The notes under the pieces: generated by a model
Seen by the model: the letters and a program-made list of their open reading frames with translations, nothing else
The model's database searches: none
Told to the model about the DNA's origin: nothing
Position numbers and translations under genes: made by a program
Origin: Streptomyces carminius
GTDB lineage: Bacteria; Actinomycetota; Actinomycetes; Streptomycetales; Streptomycetaceae
Direction of reading: 5' to 3'
Assembly: GCF_002794255.1 (NCBI RefSeq)
Contig: NZ_PGGW01000065.1
Coordinates: 29,731-93,730 of the forward strand
Length of the DNA: 64,000 bases
Shown here: piece by piece, positions 32,594 to 40,065 of the stretch
How the letters are laid out: the number at the start of each line of letters is the position of its first letter
Numbering within the stretch: the stretch's first letter is position 1

Positions 32594-33532
32594 ATGACAG
32601 AGACCACCCCCGCCGCGGCGCTGAGCGCGGTTCCGAGTCCGGTCCCGTACGTGTTGCCGTGGGTGTTCCTGTGCGCCGCGGCGGTGCTGGGCGCCGGGGC
32701 CGCGCTGCGGCGTGTCCGGCGCGCGTCGCGCCGGCGGGTGGCGCGGGACGCGTACGGGCGGCTGGTCCGGGAGTGGTGTGACCTGTGCGCCCATCAGCTG
32801 GCCGCGGTCGTCGTGAGCGCCGACGCCGCGCGGCGGCTCGGCGGGCGGCGGCCGGAGCTGCGGGAGGAGACCCGGACGCTCGCGGTGCGCACCGGCCGCG
32901 AGATGCTGACGGCGCTGCGGCGGCTGGTGGCGGCCCTCCCGCCGGACGGCCCGTCCGGTACGGGGGACCGCCCCGGGCGTCCCGGAGGTGCCGCGTACGA
33001 GGCCGTCCGGTGCCCGACGGACCGGATGGTGTCCCTGGCGGAGGAGGAGCGGCTGGACGGCGTGGCGGCCGAGGCGCGGTCCGCGCTCGCCGCCCTGCGG
33101 GAACTGGCCGCCGCCCTGCGGCCGCCGGACCCGTGGCCGGGCCCGGAACCGGCCGCCGGGCCCGCGCCCCTGCCGACCGCCGAGGACATCGGCGGCCTGT
33201 GCGGCGCCCGGCGGGCTGACGGGCGGCGGGTGGCGCTGCACGCCCCGCCCGCCGCGCTGACCGGTCTGCCCGCCATTGTCGGACTGTCGGCCTTCCGGGT
33301 CGTGGAGGCGGCACTGGGCGCGGGGGACAGCGGTGCCGCCCGGGTCGTGCTGGGGCACGGACGGGAGGAGTTCACCGTCACCGTCACCGGGGTGCCCTCG
33401 GCCGCCGCGGGGCCGGTCGCCGACCTGCTGCGGCTGCGCTCCGAGGCGGCGGGCGGACACGCCGAGCTGGACCCCGCCGGAGTGGTGCGGGTGCGGCTGC
33501 CCACCGGGCCGGACCGGCCGGCGGTCCGGTAG
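32594..33532 (+). CDS. Degenerate histidine-kinase-like membrane protein
   Basis: 312 residues with one N-terminal membrane helix (about 18-38). The following helix aligns with the H-box of the kinase at 37917-40058: RELHDVSAHHL there is REWCDLCAHQL here, so the phospho-acceptor His is replaced by Cys. A second segment (LDGVAAEARSALAALRELAA) matches the second module of the same large kinase. No N-box or G-box ATP-binding motif is seen. It may act as a dominant partner or ligand sensor rather than a kinase. It is convergent with the NarL regulator gene (30 bp apart). Confidence in the gene is high; function is inference. Confidence 0.75.
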   Translation: MTETTPAAALSAVPSPVPYVLPWVFLCAAAVLGAGAALRRVRRASRRRVARDAYGRLVREWCDLCAHQLAAVVVSADAARRLGGRRPELREETRTLAVRTGREMLTALRRLVAALPPDGPSGTGDRPGRPGGAAYEAVRCPTDRMVSLAEEERLDGVAAEARSALAALRELAAALRPPDPWPGPEPAAGPAPLPTAEDIGGLCGARRADGRRVALHAPPAALTGLPAIVGLSAFRVVEAALGAGDSGAARVVLGHGREEFTVTVTGVPSAAAGPVADLLRLRSEAAGGHAELDPAGVVRVRLPTGPDRPAVR

Positions 33533-33562
33533 CGCGGGTCCGGTGGCGCGGGCCCGGGAACG

Positions 33563-34222
33563 CTACGTGGTCGGGGTGGCGCGCGGCCTGATCAGGCCGG
33601 TGTCGTAGGCGAGGATGGTGGCCTGGACCCGGTCGCGCAGCCCCAGTTTGCTCAGCAGCGCGTTGACATGGCTCTTGACCGTGCCGGTGGTCACCTTCAG
33701 CCGCTCGCCGATCTCGGCGTTGGTCAGCCCCGAGGCCACCAGGAAGAGCACCTCCCGCTCGCGGGGCGTGAGCCGGTCCAGCGTGCCGGCGGCCTCGGGC
33801 CGGACGGGGGCGCCGTGGGCGAAGGCGGAGATCAGCCGGCGGGTCACCGTCGGGGCCAGCACGCCGTCACCGGAGGCGACCACCCGGATCGCGGACAGCA
33901 GGCCGTCGGCCTCGGAGTCCTTGAGCAGGAAACCGGAGGCCCCGGCGCGCAGCGCCTCGAAGACGTAGGAGTCCAGGTCGAAGGTGGTCAGCACCAGGAC
34001 CCGGGCCGTCCCCGCGCCCTCGATGATCAGCCGGGTGGCCGTCAGCCCGTCCATGCCGGGCATGCGGATGTCCATCAGGACCACGTCGGGCTTCAGTTCG
34101 GTCGCCAGCGCCACGGCCGTGGCGCCGTCGCCGGCCTGGCCGACCACCGACAGATCCGGTTCGGCGTCGACGATGGCGGCGAAACCCGCGCGGACCACGG
34201 CCTGGTCGTCGGCGATCAGCAC
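33563..34222 (-). CDS. NarL/FixJ-family response regulator
   Basis: 219 residues from the GTG at 34222. Receiver domain VLIADDQAVVRAGF with the acceptor Asp in VVLMDIRMPGMDG, Thr in VLTTFD and Lys in FLLKDSEAD; C-terminal LuxR helix-turn-helix (LTPREREVLFLVASGLTNAE). Homologues usually begin M-T-(V/I)-R-V-L, which falls on ATC-ACC-GTC here, so the real start could be the rare ATC at 34234, nearer GGAGTGGAG, with four extra residues. The usual partner kinase would be adjacent; the adjacent kinase-like gene is degenerate, and the intact kinase lies 3.7 kb away across the TnpB element. Confidence 0.9.
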   Translation of the reverse strand: MLIADDQAVVRAGFAAIVDAEPDLSVVGQAGDGATAVALATELKPDVVLMDIRMPGMDGLTATRLIIEGAGTARVLVLTTFDLDSYVFEALRAGASGFLLKDSEADGLLSAIRVVASGDGVLAPTVTRRLISAFAHGAPVRPEAAGTLDRLTPREREVLFLVASGLTNAEIGERLKVTTGTVKSHVNALLSKLGLRDRVQATILAYDTGLIRPRATPTT

Positions 34223-34552
34223 ACGGACGGTGATGGCTCCACTCCTCGCCTCGGGCCGGTCTCCCCTCCGGCCGGCACGGAGCCATCCTCCCACGCACCG
34301 GCGTCCTTTCCTGCCGTGTCACCGCGGAAGCGGAAGCACCGGTGAACCGCGGCGCGCGTACGACGTGGTGACGAGGGGCGGAGGCCACCGGCGCCGTGCC
34401 GCGGCGGCGACAAGACCGCGACAAGGTTTGGCCAAGACACCCCGGCGAGCGTGATTCCGCCCCCCGCATCGGGACGTCGAGGCGCGAGGGCGACACCCGA
34501 AGCTGCCCGACCGACGGATGAGGACGCACCTTCGTTGACTTCCTCCTCCGCC
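34223..34552. other. Intergenic stretch with TnpB-element end
   Basis: 330 bp between the response regulator start and the TnpB stop. The part near 34222 holds the regulator's promoter. The part from about 34534 rightward belongs to the TnpB element. No protein gene is supported. Confidence 0.45.
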
Positions 34553-34680
34553 TCAAGGGAGGGGGGTTCCAGCGGTCGCCCGCTGGGGTTCCTGCTTCGC
34601 CGACGACTGCCCCGTCCGGGAGGACTCCCGTTGAGGTCTTACACCGTCTCCACAGGCGGATGCCGCCAGCCCGGCGGCCA
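34534..34680 (-). ncRNA. Possible omega (reRNA) RNA overlapping the 3' end of tnpB
   Basis: TnpB elements make a guide RNA from the 3' end of the gene through the right end of the element. The 3' coding part and next bases can form GC hairpins (CCAGCGGGCGACCGCTGG at about 34570-34588), and the scaffold would end at GTCAAC (34534-34539). The following 20 or so bases (34533 downward) would be the guide. Inferred from family, not shown by expression. Confidence 0.35.
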
Positions 34681-35761
34681 GGATGTTGCGTGCCGCGTTG
34701 ATGTCGCGGTCATGGGTGGCGCCGCAGTCGCACGTCCAGGTGCGGACGTTGAGCGGCAGCTTCGCCGCGACCGTGCCGCAGGCCCCGCACAGCTTGCTGG
34801 AGGGGAAGAAGCGGTCGATCACGACGAGGTCGCGCCCGTACCAGGCGCACTTGTACTCCAGCATCGACCGGAGTTCCGTCCACGACGCATCGCTGATGGC
34901 GCGCGCGAGCTTGCCGTTCTTGAGCAGGTTGCGGACGGTGAGGTCCTCGATCACGACCGTTTGGTTCTCACGGACGAGCCGAGTGGTCAGTTTGTGCAGG
35001 AAGTCGCGGCGCCGGTCAGTGATCCGCGCGTGGATGCGGGCGACCCTCACCCGGGCCTTGGCGCGGTTGGCCGAGCCCTTCTCCTTGCGCGACAGCGCAC
35101 GCTGTGCGCGGGCCAGGCGGGCGCGGTCGCGGCGTTCGTGCCTGGGGTTGGTGATCTTCTCGCCGGTGGACAGCGTCACCAGGGAGGTGATCCCGGCGTC
35201 GATACCGACCGCCGCCGTGGTGGCCGGGGCCGGAGCGACGGTGTCGGCACACAGCAACGAGACGAACCAGCGCCCGGCCGCGTCGCGGGAGACGGTCGCC
35301 GTGGTCGGCTCCACGCCGTCGGGCAGGGGACGCGACCAGCGGATGTCCAAAGGCTCCGTCATCTTCGCCAGCGTCAGCTTCCCGTCGCGCCATGTGAACG
35401 CGGAGCGCGTGTACTCGGCCGACGCCCGGGACTTCTTCTTCGACTTGAAGCGCGGGTACTGCGCGCGCCTGGCGAAGAAGTTGGCGAACGCGCTCTGGAG
35501 GTGGCGCAGTACCTGCTGGAGCGGAACGGAGGACACTTCTGTCAGGAAGGCCAGCTCTTCGGTCTTCTTCCACTGCGTGAGCATCGCCGAGGACTCGACG
35601 TAGGAGATCCGGCGCTGCTGGCCGTACCAGGCCCGGGTGCGCTCCTCCAATGCCTTGTTGTACACCAGGCGGACGCAGCCGAACGTGCGCGACAGCTCTG
35701 CCGCCTGCTCGCCCGTGGGATAGAAGCGGTACCGATACGCCCGCCTGACCTGCTGCGTCAC
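34553..35761 (-). CDS. tnpB: RNA-guided endonuclease TnpB (IS605 OrfB)
   Basis: 402 residues. N-terminal helix-turn-helix/OrfB start (RRAYRYRFYPTGEQAAELSR, FGCVRLVYNKAL), then a RuvC nuclease with all three acidic residues: Asp188 (GIDAGI), Glu272 (VIEDLTV) and Asp353 (HDRDINAA). A zinc ribbon (CGACG and CDCGATHD) is inserted before the last. It therefore looks catalytically intact. TnpB cuts DNA next to a short element-specific motif under guide-RNA control and keeps the element in place after excision. The GTG start 35761 is preceded by GGTGTGAGGC. It separates the response regulator from the sigma factor gene. Confidence 0.93.
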   Translation of the reverse strand: MTQQVRRAYRYRFYPTGEQAAELSRTFGCVRLVYNKALEERTRAWYGQQRRISYVESSAMLTQWKKTEELAFLTEVSSVPLQQVLRHLQSAFANFFARRAQYPRFKSKKKSRASAEYTRSAFTWRDGKLTLAKMTEPLDIRWSRPLPDGVEPTTATVSRDAAGRWFVSLLCADTVAPAPATTAAVGIDAGITSLVTLSTGEKITNPRHERRDRARLARAQRALSRKEKGSANRAKARVRVARIHARITDRRRDFLHKLTTRLVRENQTVVIEDLTVRNLLKNGKLARAISDASWTELRSMLEYKCAWYGRDLVVIDRFFPSSKLCGACGTVAAKLPLNVRTWTCDCGATHDRDINAARNILAAGLAASACGDGVRPQRESSRTGQSSAKQEPQRATAGTPLP

Positions 35762-35922
35762 GCCTCACACCGTATCAGCTCCTATGTGAGCACCAGGTGT
35801 CGGCCGGTGGACGGCGCACCGGCTTTCCCCGCCCTGCTCCGCAGGAGCTTCGTTTCTTCCCCGCAAGCGGGAGGTGCCCCCACCCGGCCCGAAGGCCAGG
35901 GCTTCCACGAAGGAGAACACTG

Positions 35923-36507
35923 ATGAGGCGGAGCACGGAAGCCGGCCGGGGCACAGTCACCCGCGGCCGCGCACATCCCCCCACCCGGCCCCCGCACGCC
36001 GACTGCGAGGAGTTCGTCCGGGACCTGTACGCGCGGCACGGCACACTGCTCCTGCGGTACGCCGCCCGGCTGCTGGGCGGGGACTGGCACAAGGCCGAGG
36101 ACATCCTGCAGGAGACCGCCGCCCGGGCCTGGCGGCACTCCGCCGTCCTGGACGGCGATGCCCGGGAGGCACGGCCCTGGCTGTTCACGGTCGTCCGGAA
36201 CCTGGTGATCGACCATCACCGGTCGTGCCGGCTCCGGCCGGTGGAGTTCATGGCCCTGGAGGAGCTCGACGCGACGGTCGAGGACGGCATGGACCGGGCC
36301 CTGACCTCCCAGGTCGTCACCGAGGCGCTCCAGGACCTGAGCGGGCAGCACCGGGAGGTGATCAGGCTCATGTACTACCTGGAGTACAGCGTGGCCCAGA
36401 CCGCCGAGTACCTGGGGATCCCGCCCGGCACGGTCAAGTCCCGCACCTACTACGCCATGCGGGCACTGCGCAGGGCGCTGCGGGAGCGCGGTCTCCCGGA
36501 AGGGTGA
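35923..36507 (+). CDS. ECF RNA polymerase sigma factor
   Basis: 194 residues. Region 2 has FVRDLYARHGTLLLRYAARLL and EDILQETAARAWRH, then PWLFTVVRNLVIDHHRS; region 4 has LSGQHREVIRLMYYLEYSV and the helix-turn-helix GIPPGTVKSRTYYAMRALRR. This is a SigK/SigL-like group-4 sigma factor. The ATG 35923 has GAAGGAGAACACTG in front; that leader abuts the hairpins of the TnpB element, so its native promoter may have been replaced or moved. The anti-sigma gene follows 144 bp downstream. Confidence 0.92.
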   Translation: MRRSTEAGRGTVTRGRAHPPTRPPHADCEEFVRDLYARHGTLLLRYAARLLGGDWHKAEDILQETAARAWRHSAVLDGDAREARPWLFTVVRNLVIDHHRSCRLRPVEFMALEELDATVEDGMDRALTSQVVTEALQDLSGQHREVIRLMYYLEYSVAQTAEYLGIPPGTVKSRTYYAMRALRRALRERGLPEG

Positions 36508-36651
36508 GACGCCTCCCGCCCCCTTCCCCCGTCCTTGGCCCCTGTCCCTGCCCCGTCGGCCGAATCCCGGAGCGCCGCGAGTGAACCGCCACGGCGGTGG
36601 CGGCGTAACTGCGGTGATGGACTCCGACAGGTCGACGAGGGGAAGTGGTCC

Positions 36652-36996
36652 GTGGACTGCGAGCAGGTGAGAGAACGACTGGCCCTCCGGGCGCTGGGCG
36701 GTGACCGGGACGGCTCCGGCGGGGACGGTCCCGGCGGCTCGGTCGCCGCGCATCTGAGCCGCTGTCCGGCCTGCCGCCGTGAGCGGCGGGCGCTGGCGGA
36801 GACGGCCGGTCTGCTGGCGGCGGTACGGCCGTACGAGGTGGACGGCGTCCCCCGCCCCGACCCGGGGCGGGCCGTCGAGGCCGTCCGTCCCACGGGGCCC
36901 GCCGCGGGGACGGCCGTGCCCGGCGGCAGCGGACGGCGGGGAGCCGGACACGGGCGCGGCCGGCGGCCGTACCCGCGCCCCGGCCGCCTCCGCTGA
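36652..36996 (+). CDS. Zinc-finger anti-sigma factor
   Basis: 114 residues. The N-terminal CEQVRERLALRALGG and the motif HLSRCPACRRE (His-x3-Cys-x2-Cys) identify a ZAS-type anti-sigma domain that should bind the ECF sigma encoded just upstream. The rest is Pro/Gly/Arg-rich with no membrane span, so a soluble anti-sigma that senses redox or metal through the zinc site is likely. The GTG 36652 with GAGGGG is chosen; an in-frame ATG at 36535 would add 39 low-complexity residues. Confidence 0.8.
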   Translation: MDCEQVRERLALRALGGDRDGSGGDGPGGSVAAHLSRCPACRRERRALAETAGLLAAVRPYEVDGVPRPDPGRAVEAVRPTGPAAGTAVPGGSGRRGAGHGRGRRPYPRPGRLR

Positions 36997-37073
36997 CGGG
37001 GCCGCCGCCCCGGCCCCGGCCCCGGCCCCAAAGCACCGAAGCACGTGGACGAACAGGAACGGAAAGAACTCGA

Positions 37074-37424
37074 GTGGACGTCACGCTGACAGCCTTGACC
37101 GTGCTGTACGGCACCTTCTTCACGGTGAGCGGAGCGGGGAACGTACTGGGCCGCCTGCTGCCGCGCACCCCCGCCGCGCGGCTGGGCTTCTCATCCCGGG
37201 GCCGTCAGGGCGTCGGGGTGCTGGAACTGCTGGGCGGCGCCGGCCTGCTGCTGGGACACGGTGTGCCCGTCCTGAGCGGCTTCGCCGCCTCCGGCCTGTT
37301 CCTCCTCGCCGCGTCCGCCCTGCAGTACCACCACTGGGCCGGGGACCGGCCGGCGCGCCTGCTGCCCGCGGTGGTCACCACGGCGGCCATGCTCTTCGCC
37401 GCCGCCGCCCGGTTCCTGGGCTGA
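37074..37424 (+). CDS. DoxX-like small membrane protein
   Basis: 116 residues, four hydrophobic helices (LTALTVLYGTFFTVSGAGNV, GVLELLGGAGLLLGHG, GFAASGLFLLAASAL, VVTTAAMLFAAAARFLG). It has the DoxX/DUF4267-like pattern of an early Gly-Ala-Gly-Asn turn and a GVxExxGGxGLL second helix. GTG start at 37074 after GGAAAGAAC. Placed 77 bp after the anti-sigma gene on the same strand, it may be part of that regulon. Function unknown. Confidence 0.78.
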   Translation: MDVTLTALTVLYGTFFTVSGAGNVLGRLLPRTPAARLGFSSRGRQGVGVLELLGGAGLLLGHGVPVLSGFAASGLFLLAASALQYHHWAGDRPARLLPAVVTTAAMLFAAAARFLG

Positions 37425-37556
37425 ACGGACCCCGCCCCCTCGCCCCTCGCGCCTGCCTCTGCCCCGCCCCCGTCCCCGCCGTCCCGGTACGGCGGGGGCG
37501 GGGCCCGGTGCCGGTAACCTGAGCGGCGTACCGGAGCGGGGAACGGGGAGAGGCGC

Positions 37557-37874
37557 ATGAACGTCGTACGGCGTGTCCTGACGGCGGTGGCCGGGACGTG
37601 GACCGCGCGCGGTTATCTCGCGCTGTGCGGCGCCCTGCTGATATGGGCGGCCTTCGACACGGCCTTCGTCGACCACGAGGACGCCTCGTTCGCCGCCCTG
37701 TGGCCGCTGCTGGCCACGGCCCCGACGAGCGTCCTGCTGGTGTTCCTGCCGCCGGCGGGGAACCTGGCCGGCTATGTGCTGCTGATCTCGGTCGCCGCGC
37801 TGGTCAACGCCGCCGTGCTCAACTGGTGCGTGCGGGCGATGCGGAGGTCCGGCAGCACCACCGGAGCTCGCTGA
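37557..37874 (+). CDS. Small membrane protein (SCO4225-like), copy 2
   Basis: 105 residues with three hydrophobic segments and the same HEDASFA motif as the protein encoded at 31017-31346; the two are clear paralogues. ATG 37557 has GGGGAGAGG. It is convergent with the histidine kinase gene, 42 bp apart. Function unknown. Confidence 0.8.
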   Translation: MNVVRRVLTAVAGTWTARGYLALCGALLIWAAFDTAFVDHEDASFAALWPLLATAPTSVLLVFLPPAGNLAGYVLLISVAALVNAAVLNWCVRAMRRSGSTTGAR

Positions 37875-37916
37875 GAGCGCACCACCCGTACCGTCCGCAC
37901 CACCCGTTCCGCCCGG

Positions 37917-40058
37917 TCACCCGGCGTTCGCCGTCTCGTTCCGCGCCGCTCCGGCCGCGACGCCGGCGAGGGAAGGCGCGGTGTTCCCGGCGTTCCCGGC
38001 GTCTCCGGCGCCGGAGCCCGCGCCCTCCCGGCCCGGTTCGTGCAGGGTGGCCAGCAGCTCCCGCATGGCGGCCAGCGCCGCGCGGGCCTCGGCGGCCACC
38101 TCCGCCAGCCGTCCCTCCTCGGCGTGGCGCACCACCCGTTCCGCCCGCTCCATGACGGCCTCCCGCAGCCCGGCGGCGACATGCTCCCGCTGGGCCCGCG
38201 CCGCCCGCTCCGCCTGCCGCACCGTCGCGTCGAGTTCGGCCCGCTCCCGGGCCGCGGCCCGGGAACGCCGGTCGCGCGTGGCGGCCCCCGTCCGCCACAC
38301 CAGTGCGAACAGCAGGGTCAGGACGCCGGCCGCCACCGCGGTCAGCAGCAGGTACGCCGCCGGCCCGAAGCGGTGCGGCAGCAGCTCACCGGCGGCCGCG
38401 GTCGCGCCCACCACCGCCCCCAGGACACAGCCGGCGACGGCCACGGTCCACCGTGCCCGCCCGCCGTGACGGCCGTGCGCCGCCAGGGTGTACACCACCG
38501 CGCCCTCCACCGCCGCGCCCGCCCACAGCGCCGGCAGCAGCGGTGCGGGCAGCGCCCCGTAGCCGGCGGCCGCGGGCCACAGCAGCGCCGACGCCAGGGC
38601 GGCGGCCAGCGCCGCCAGCGGGGCGCGCCGCCGCCACAGCAGCGGCAGGGCGTGGACGGACAGCAGCAGCAGGTACAGGGTGTCGGCCGCCGGGTCGTAC
38701 GGGCCCCGCTCCTCCGGGACGTTCATCAGCACGGGCACCAGCGGGTTGAAGAAGGCCAGGAGCGCGACGACCACCTGGGCCACCCGCCGGCCGGCCGGGA
38801 GGGGCAGCCGCCCGCCCCGCGGTGCCGTGCCGGGAGCGGGCAGCTCGGCACGCACCCGCCAGCCGCCGCCGGACCGCGGTCCGGCCTCCAGCCGTCCCCC
38901 GGCCTCCGCCGCGCGCCGGCGCAGCCCCGCCAGGCCGCGTCCGGATCCCAGGCCGCGCACCGCGCCGCCGCCCGTACCGCCGCTCGCGCCGCTGTCGGGG
39001 GCGTCGTTGTCGACGACCACCTCCAGCACGCCCCGGTGCCGCCGCACCGTGACCCGGACATCGCTCCCGGGGGCGTGACGCAGCGTGTTCGTCAGTGCCT
39101 CGCGCACGATGCCGAAGGCGGTCTCGCCCGTCGGCCCCGGCAGCTCCGCGGCCAGCTCCACCCGGACCGGCCGGCCCAGCTTGGCGAAACCGGCGGCCAG
39201 TTCCTCGATCCTGCGCCGCCACACCCGGGAGGGCTCCCCCTGCTGGAGGGTGTCCATCACGGCCACCAGTTCGCGCAGCGAGGACAGGGTGGCGCGCCCG
39301 TCGTCGGCCGAGGCCCGCAGCGCCTCGGCGGTCAGTTCGGGACGGGAGCCGCCCAGCCGGCGGGCCGCCTCCGCCGAGACCACCACCGAGGTCAGATGGT
39401 GGGCGCTGACGTCGTGCAGCTCGCGGGCCAGCCGGTGGCGTTCGTCGTCGGCCGCCCGCAGCCGGGCCTGCTCGGCCTCGGCCTGCCGCGCCGCCGCGGC
39501 GCGGCGCGCCAGCAGCAGCCGGCGCCGGCTCAGCCCGGCGCCGAGAGCGGCCACCTGCGGCACCATGACCAGCAGGAAGGCGGCGCCCCCGCCGGTGCCG
39601 TGCAGACCGGCGGACCACACCAGCTGCCAGCACAGCTGGGTCAGACCCGCGATCAGGGCGGTGGGGGCGTCGTACCGCACCGCCACCGTGTACAGGGCCA
39701 GAGCCGCCCCGGCCCCGGCGAACACGTCCAGCGCGCCCGGGAACGACACGGACGGCGCGACGGCCGCCAAGGCCGTGACAGCGGCCAGCACATGGACCGG
39801 CGCCCGCCGCCGCCGGGCCAGCAGCACCGCCGCCAGCGCCACCGCCAGCAGCCCCGCCCCCACCGGCACCGCACCCGCCGAGCCGGGGTGCCGCAGCGCG
39901 TCCAGCGGCCACCACAGCAGTTGTGCGACGGCCAGGGCCAGCGAGGGCAGCCAGTCCCGTGCGGCCCGGGAGCGCAGGGCCCGGGGGAGGACCGCGCCGG
40001 AGGGGATGGCCGGGGCGTCCCCGGCCACCGTGTCCTGACGGCCGCCGCCGGTGTTCAC
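37917..40058 (-). CDS. NarL-type sensor histidine kinase with a second degenerate kinase module
   Basis: 713 residues. The first half is a complete HK7-type kinase: about six membrane helices (to about 175), H-box RELHDVSAHHL, N-box IVREALTNTLRHAPGS and G-box GRGLAGLRRRAAEAGG. The second half repeats the pattern with four or five membrane helices (about 400-590) and a helical DHp-like region (ERVVRHAEEGRLAEVAAEAR), but has no His or ATPase motif. Such a tandem is unusual. The GTG start 40058 lies 7 bp after the stop of the AAA ATPase gene, which suggests coupling to the type VII locus. No response regulator is adjacent; the nearest is at 33563. Confidence 0.85.
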   Translation of the reverse strand: MNTGGGRQDTVAGDAPAIPSGAVLPRALRSRAARDWLPSLALAVAQLLWWPLDALRHPGSAGAVPVGAGLLAVALAAVLLARRRRAPVHVLAAVTALAAVAPSVSFPGALDVFAGAGAALALYTVAVRYDAPTALIAGLTQLCWQLVWSAGLHGTGGGAAFLLVMVPQVAALGAGLSRRRLLLARRAAAARQAEAEQARLRAADDERHRLARELHDVSAHHLTSVVVSAEAARRLGGSRPELTAEALRASADDGRATLSSLRELVAVMDTLQQGEPSRVWRRRIEELAAGFAKLGRPVRVELAAELPGPTGETAFGIVREALTNTLRHAPGSDVRVTVRRHRGVLEVVVDNDAPDSGASGGTGGGAVRGLGSGRGLAGLRRRAAEAGGRLEAGPRSGGGWRVRAELPAPGTAPRGGRLPLPAGRRVAQVVVALLAFFNPLVPVLMNVPEERGPYDPAADTLYLLLLSVHALPLLWRRRAPLAALAAALASALLWPAAAGYGALPAPLLPALWAGAAVEGAVVYTLAAHGRHGGRARWTVAVAGCVLGAVVGATAAAGELLPHRFGPAAYLLLTAVAAGVLTLLFALVWRTGAATRDRRSRAAARERAELDATVRQAERAARAQREHVAAGLREAVMERAERVVRHAEEGRLAEVAAEARAALAAMRELLATLHEPGREGAGSGAGDAGNAGNTAPSLAGVAAGAARNETANAG

Positions 40059-40065
40059 CGGGTGC

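Larger units (their letters stand above)
34534..35911 (-). mobile_element. TnpB-only IS605/IS1341-type element, left boundary uncertain
   Basis: A solitary tnpB without the HUH transposase tnpA. The downstream end, read on the minus strand, finishes in a hairpin rich in GAGG followed by GGAAGTCAAC (ending at 34534), like the right end of Streptomyces TnpB elements. Upstream of tnpB, hairpins at about 35840-35911 (GCTCCGCAGGAGC and CCCGGCCCGAAGGCCAGGG types) may be its other end or the end of a second, lost element. No target duplication is expected for this family. Confidence 0.45.
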
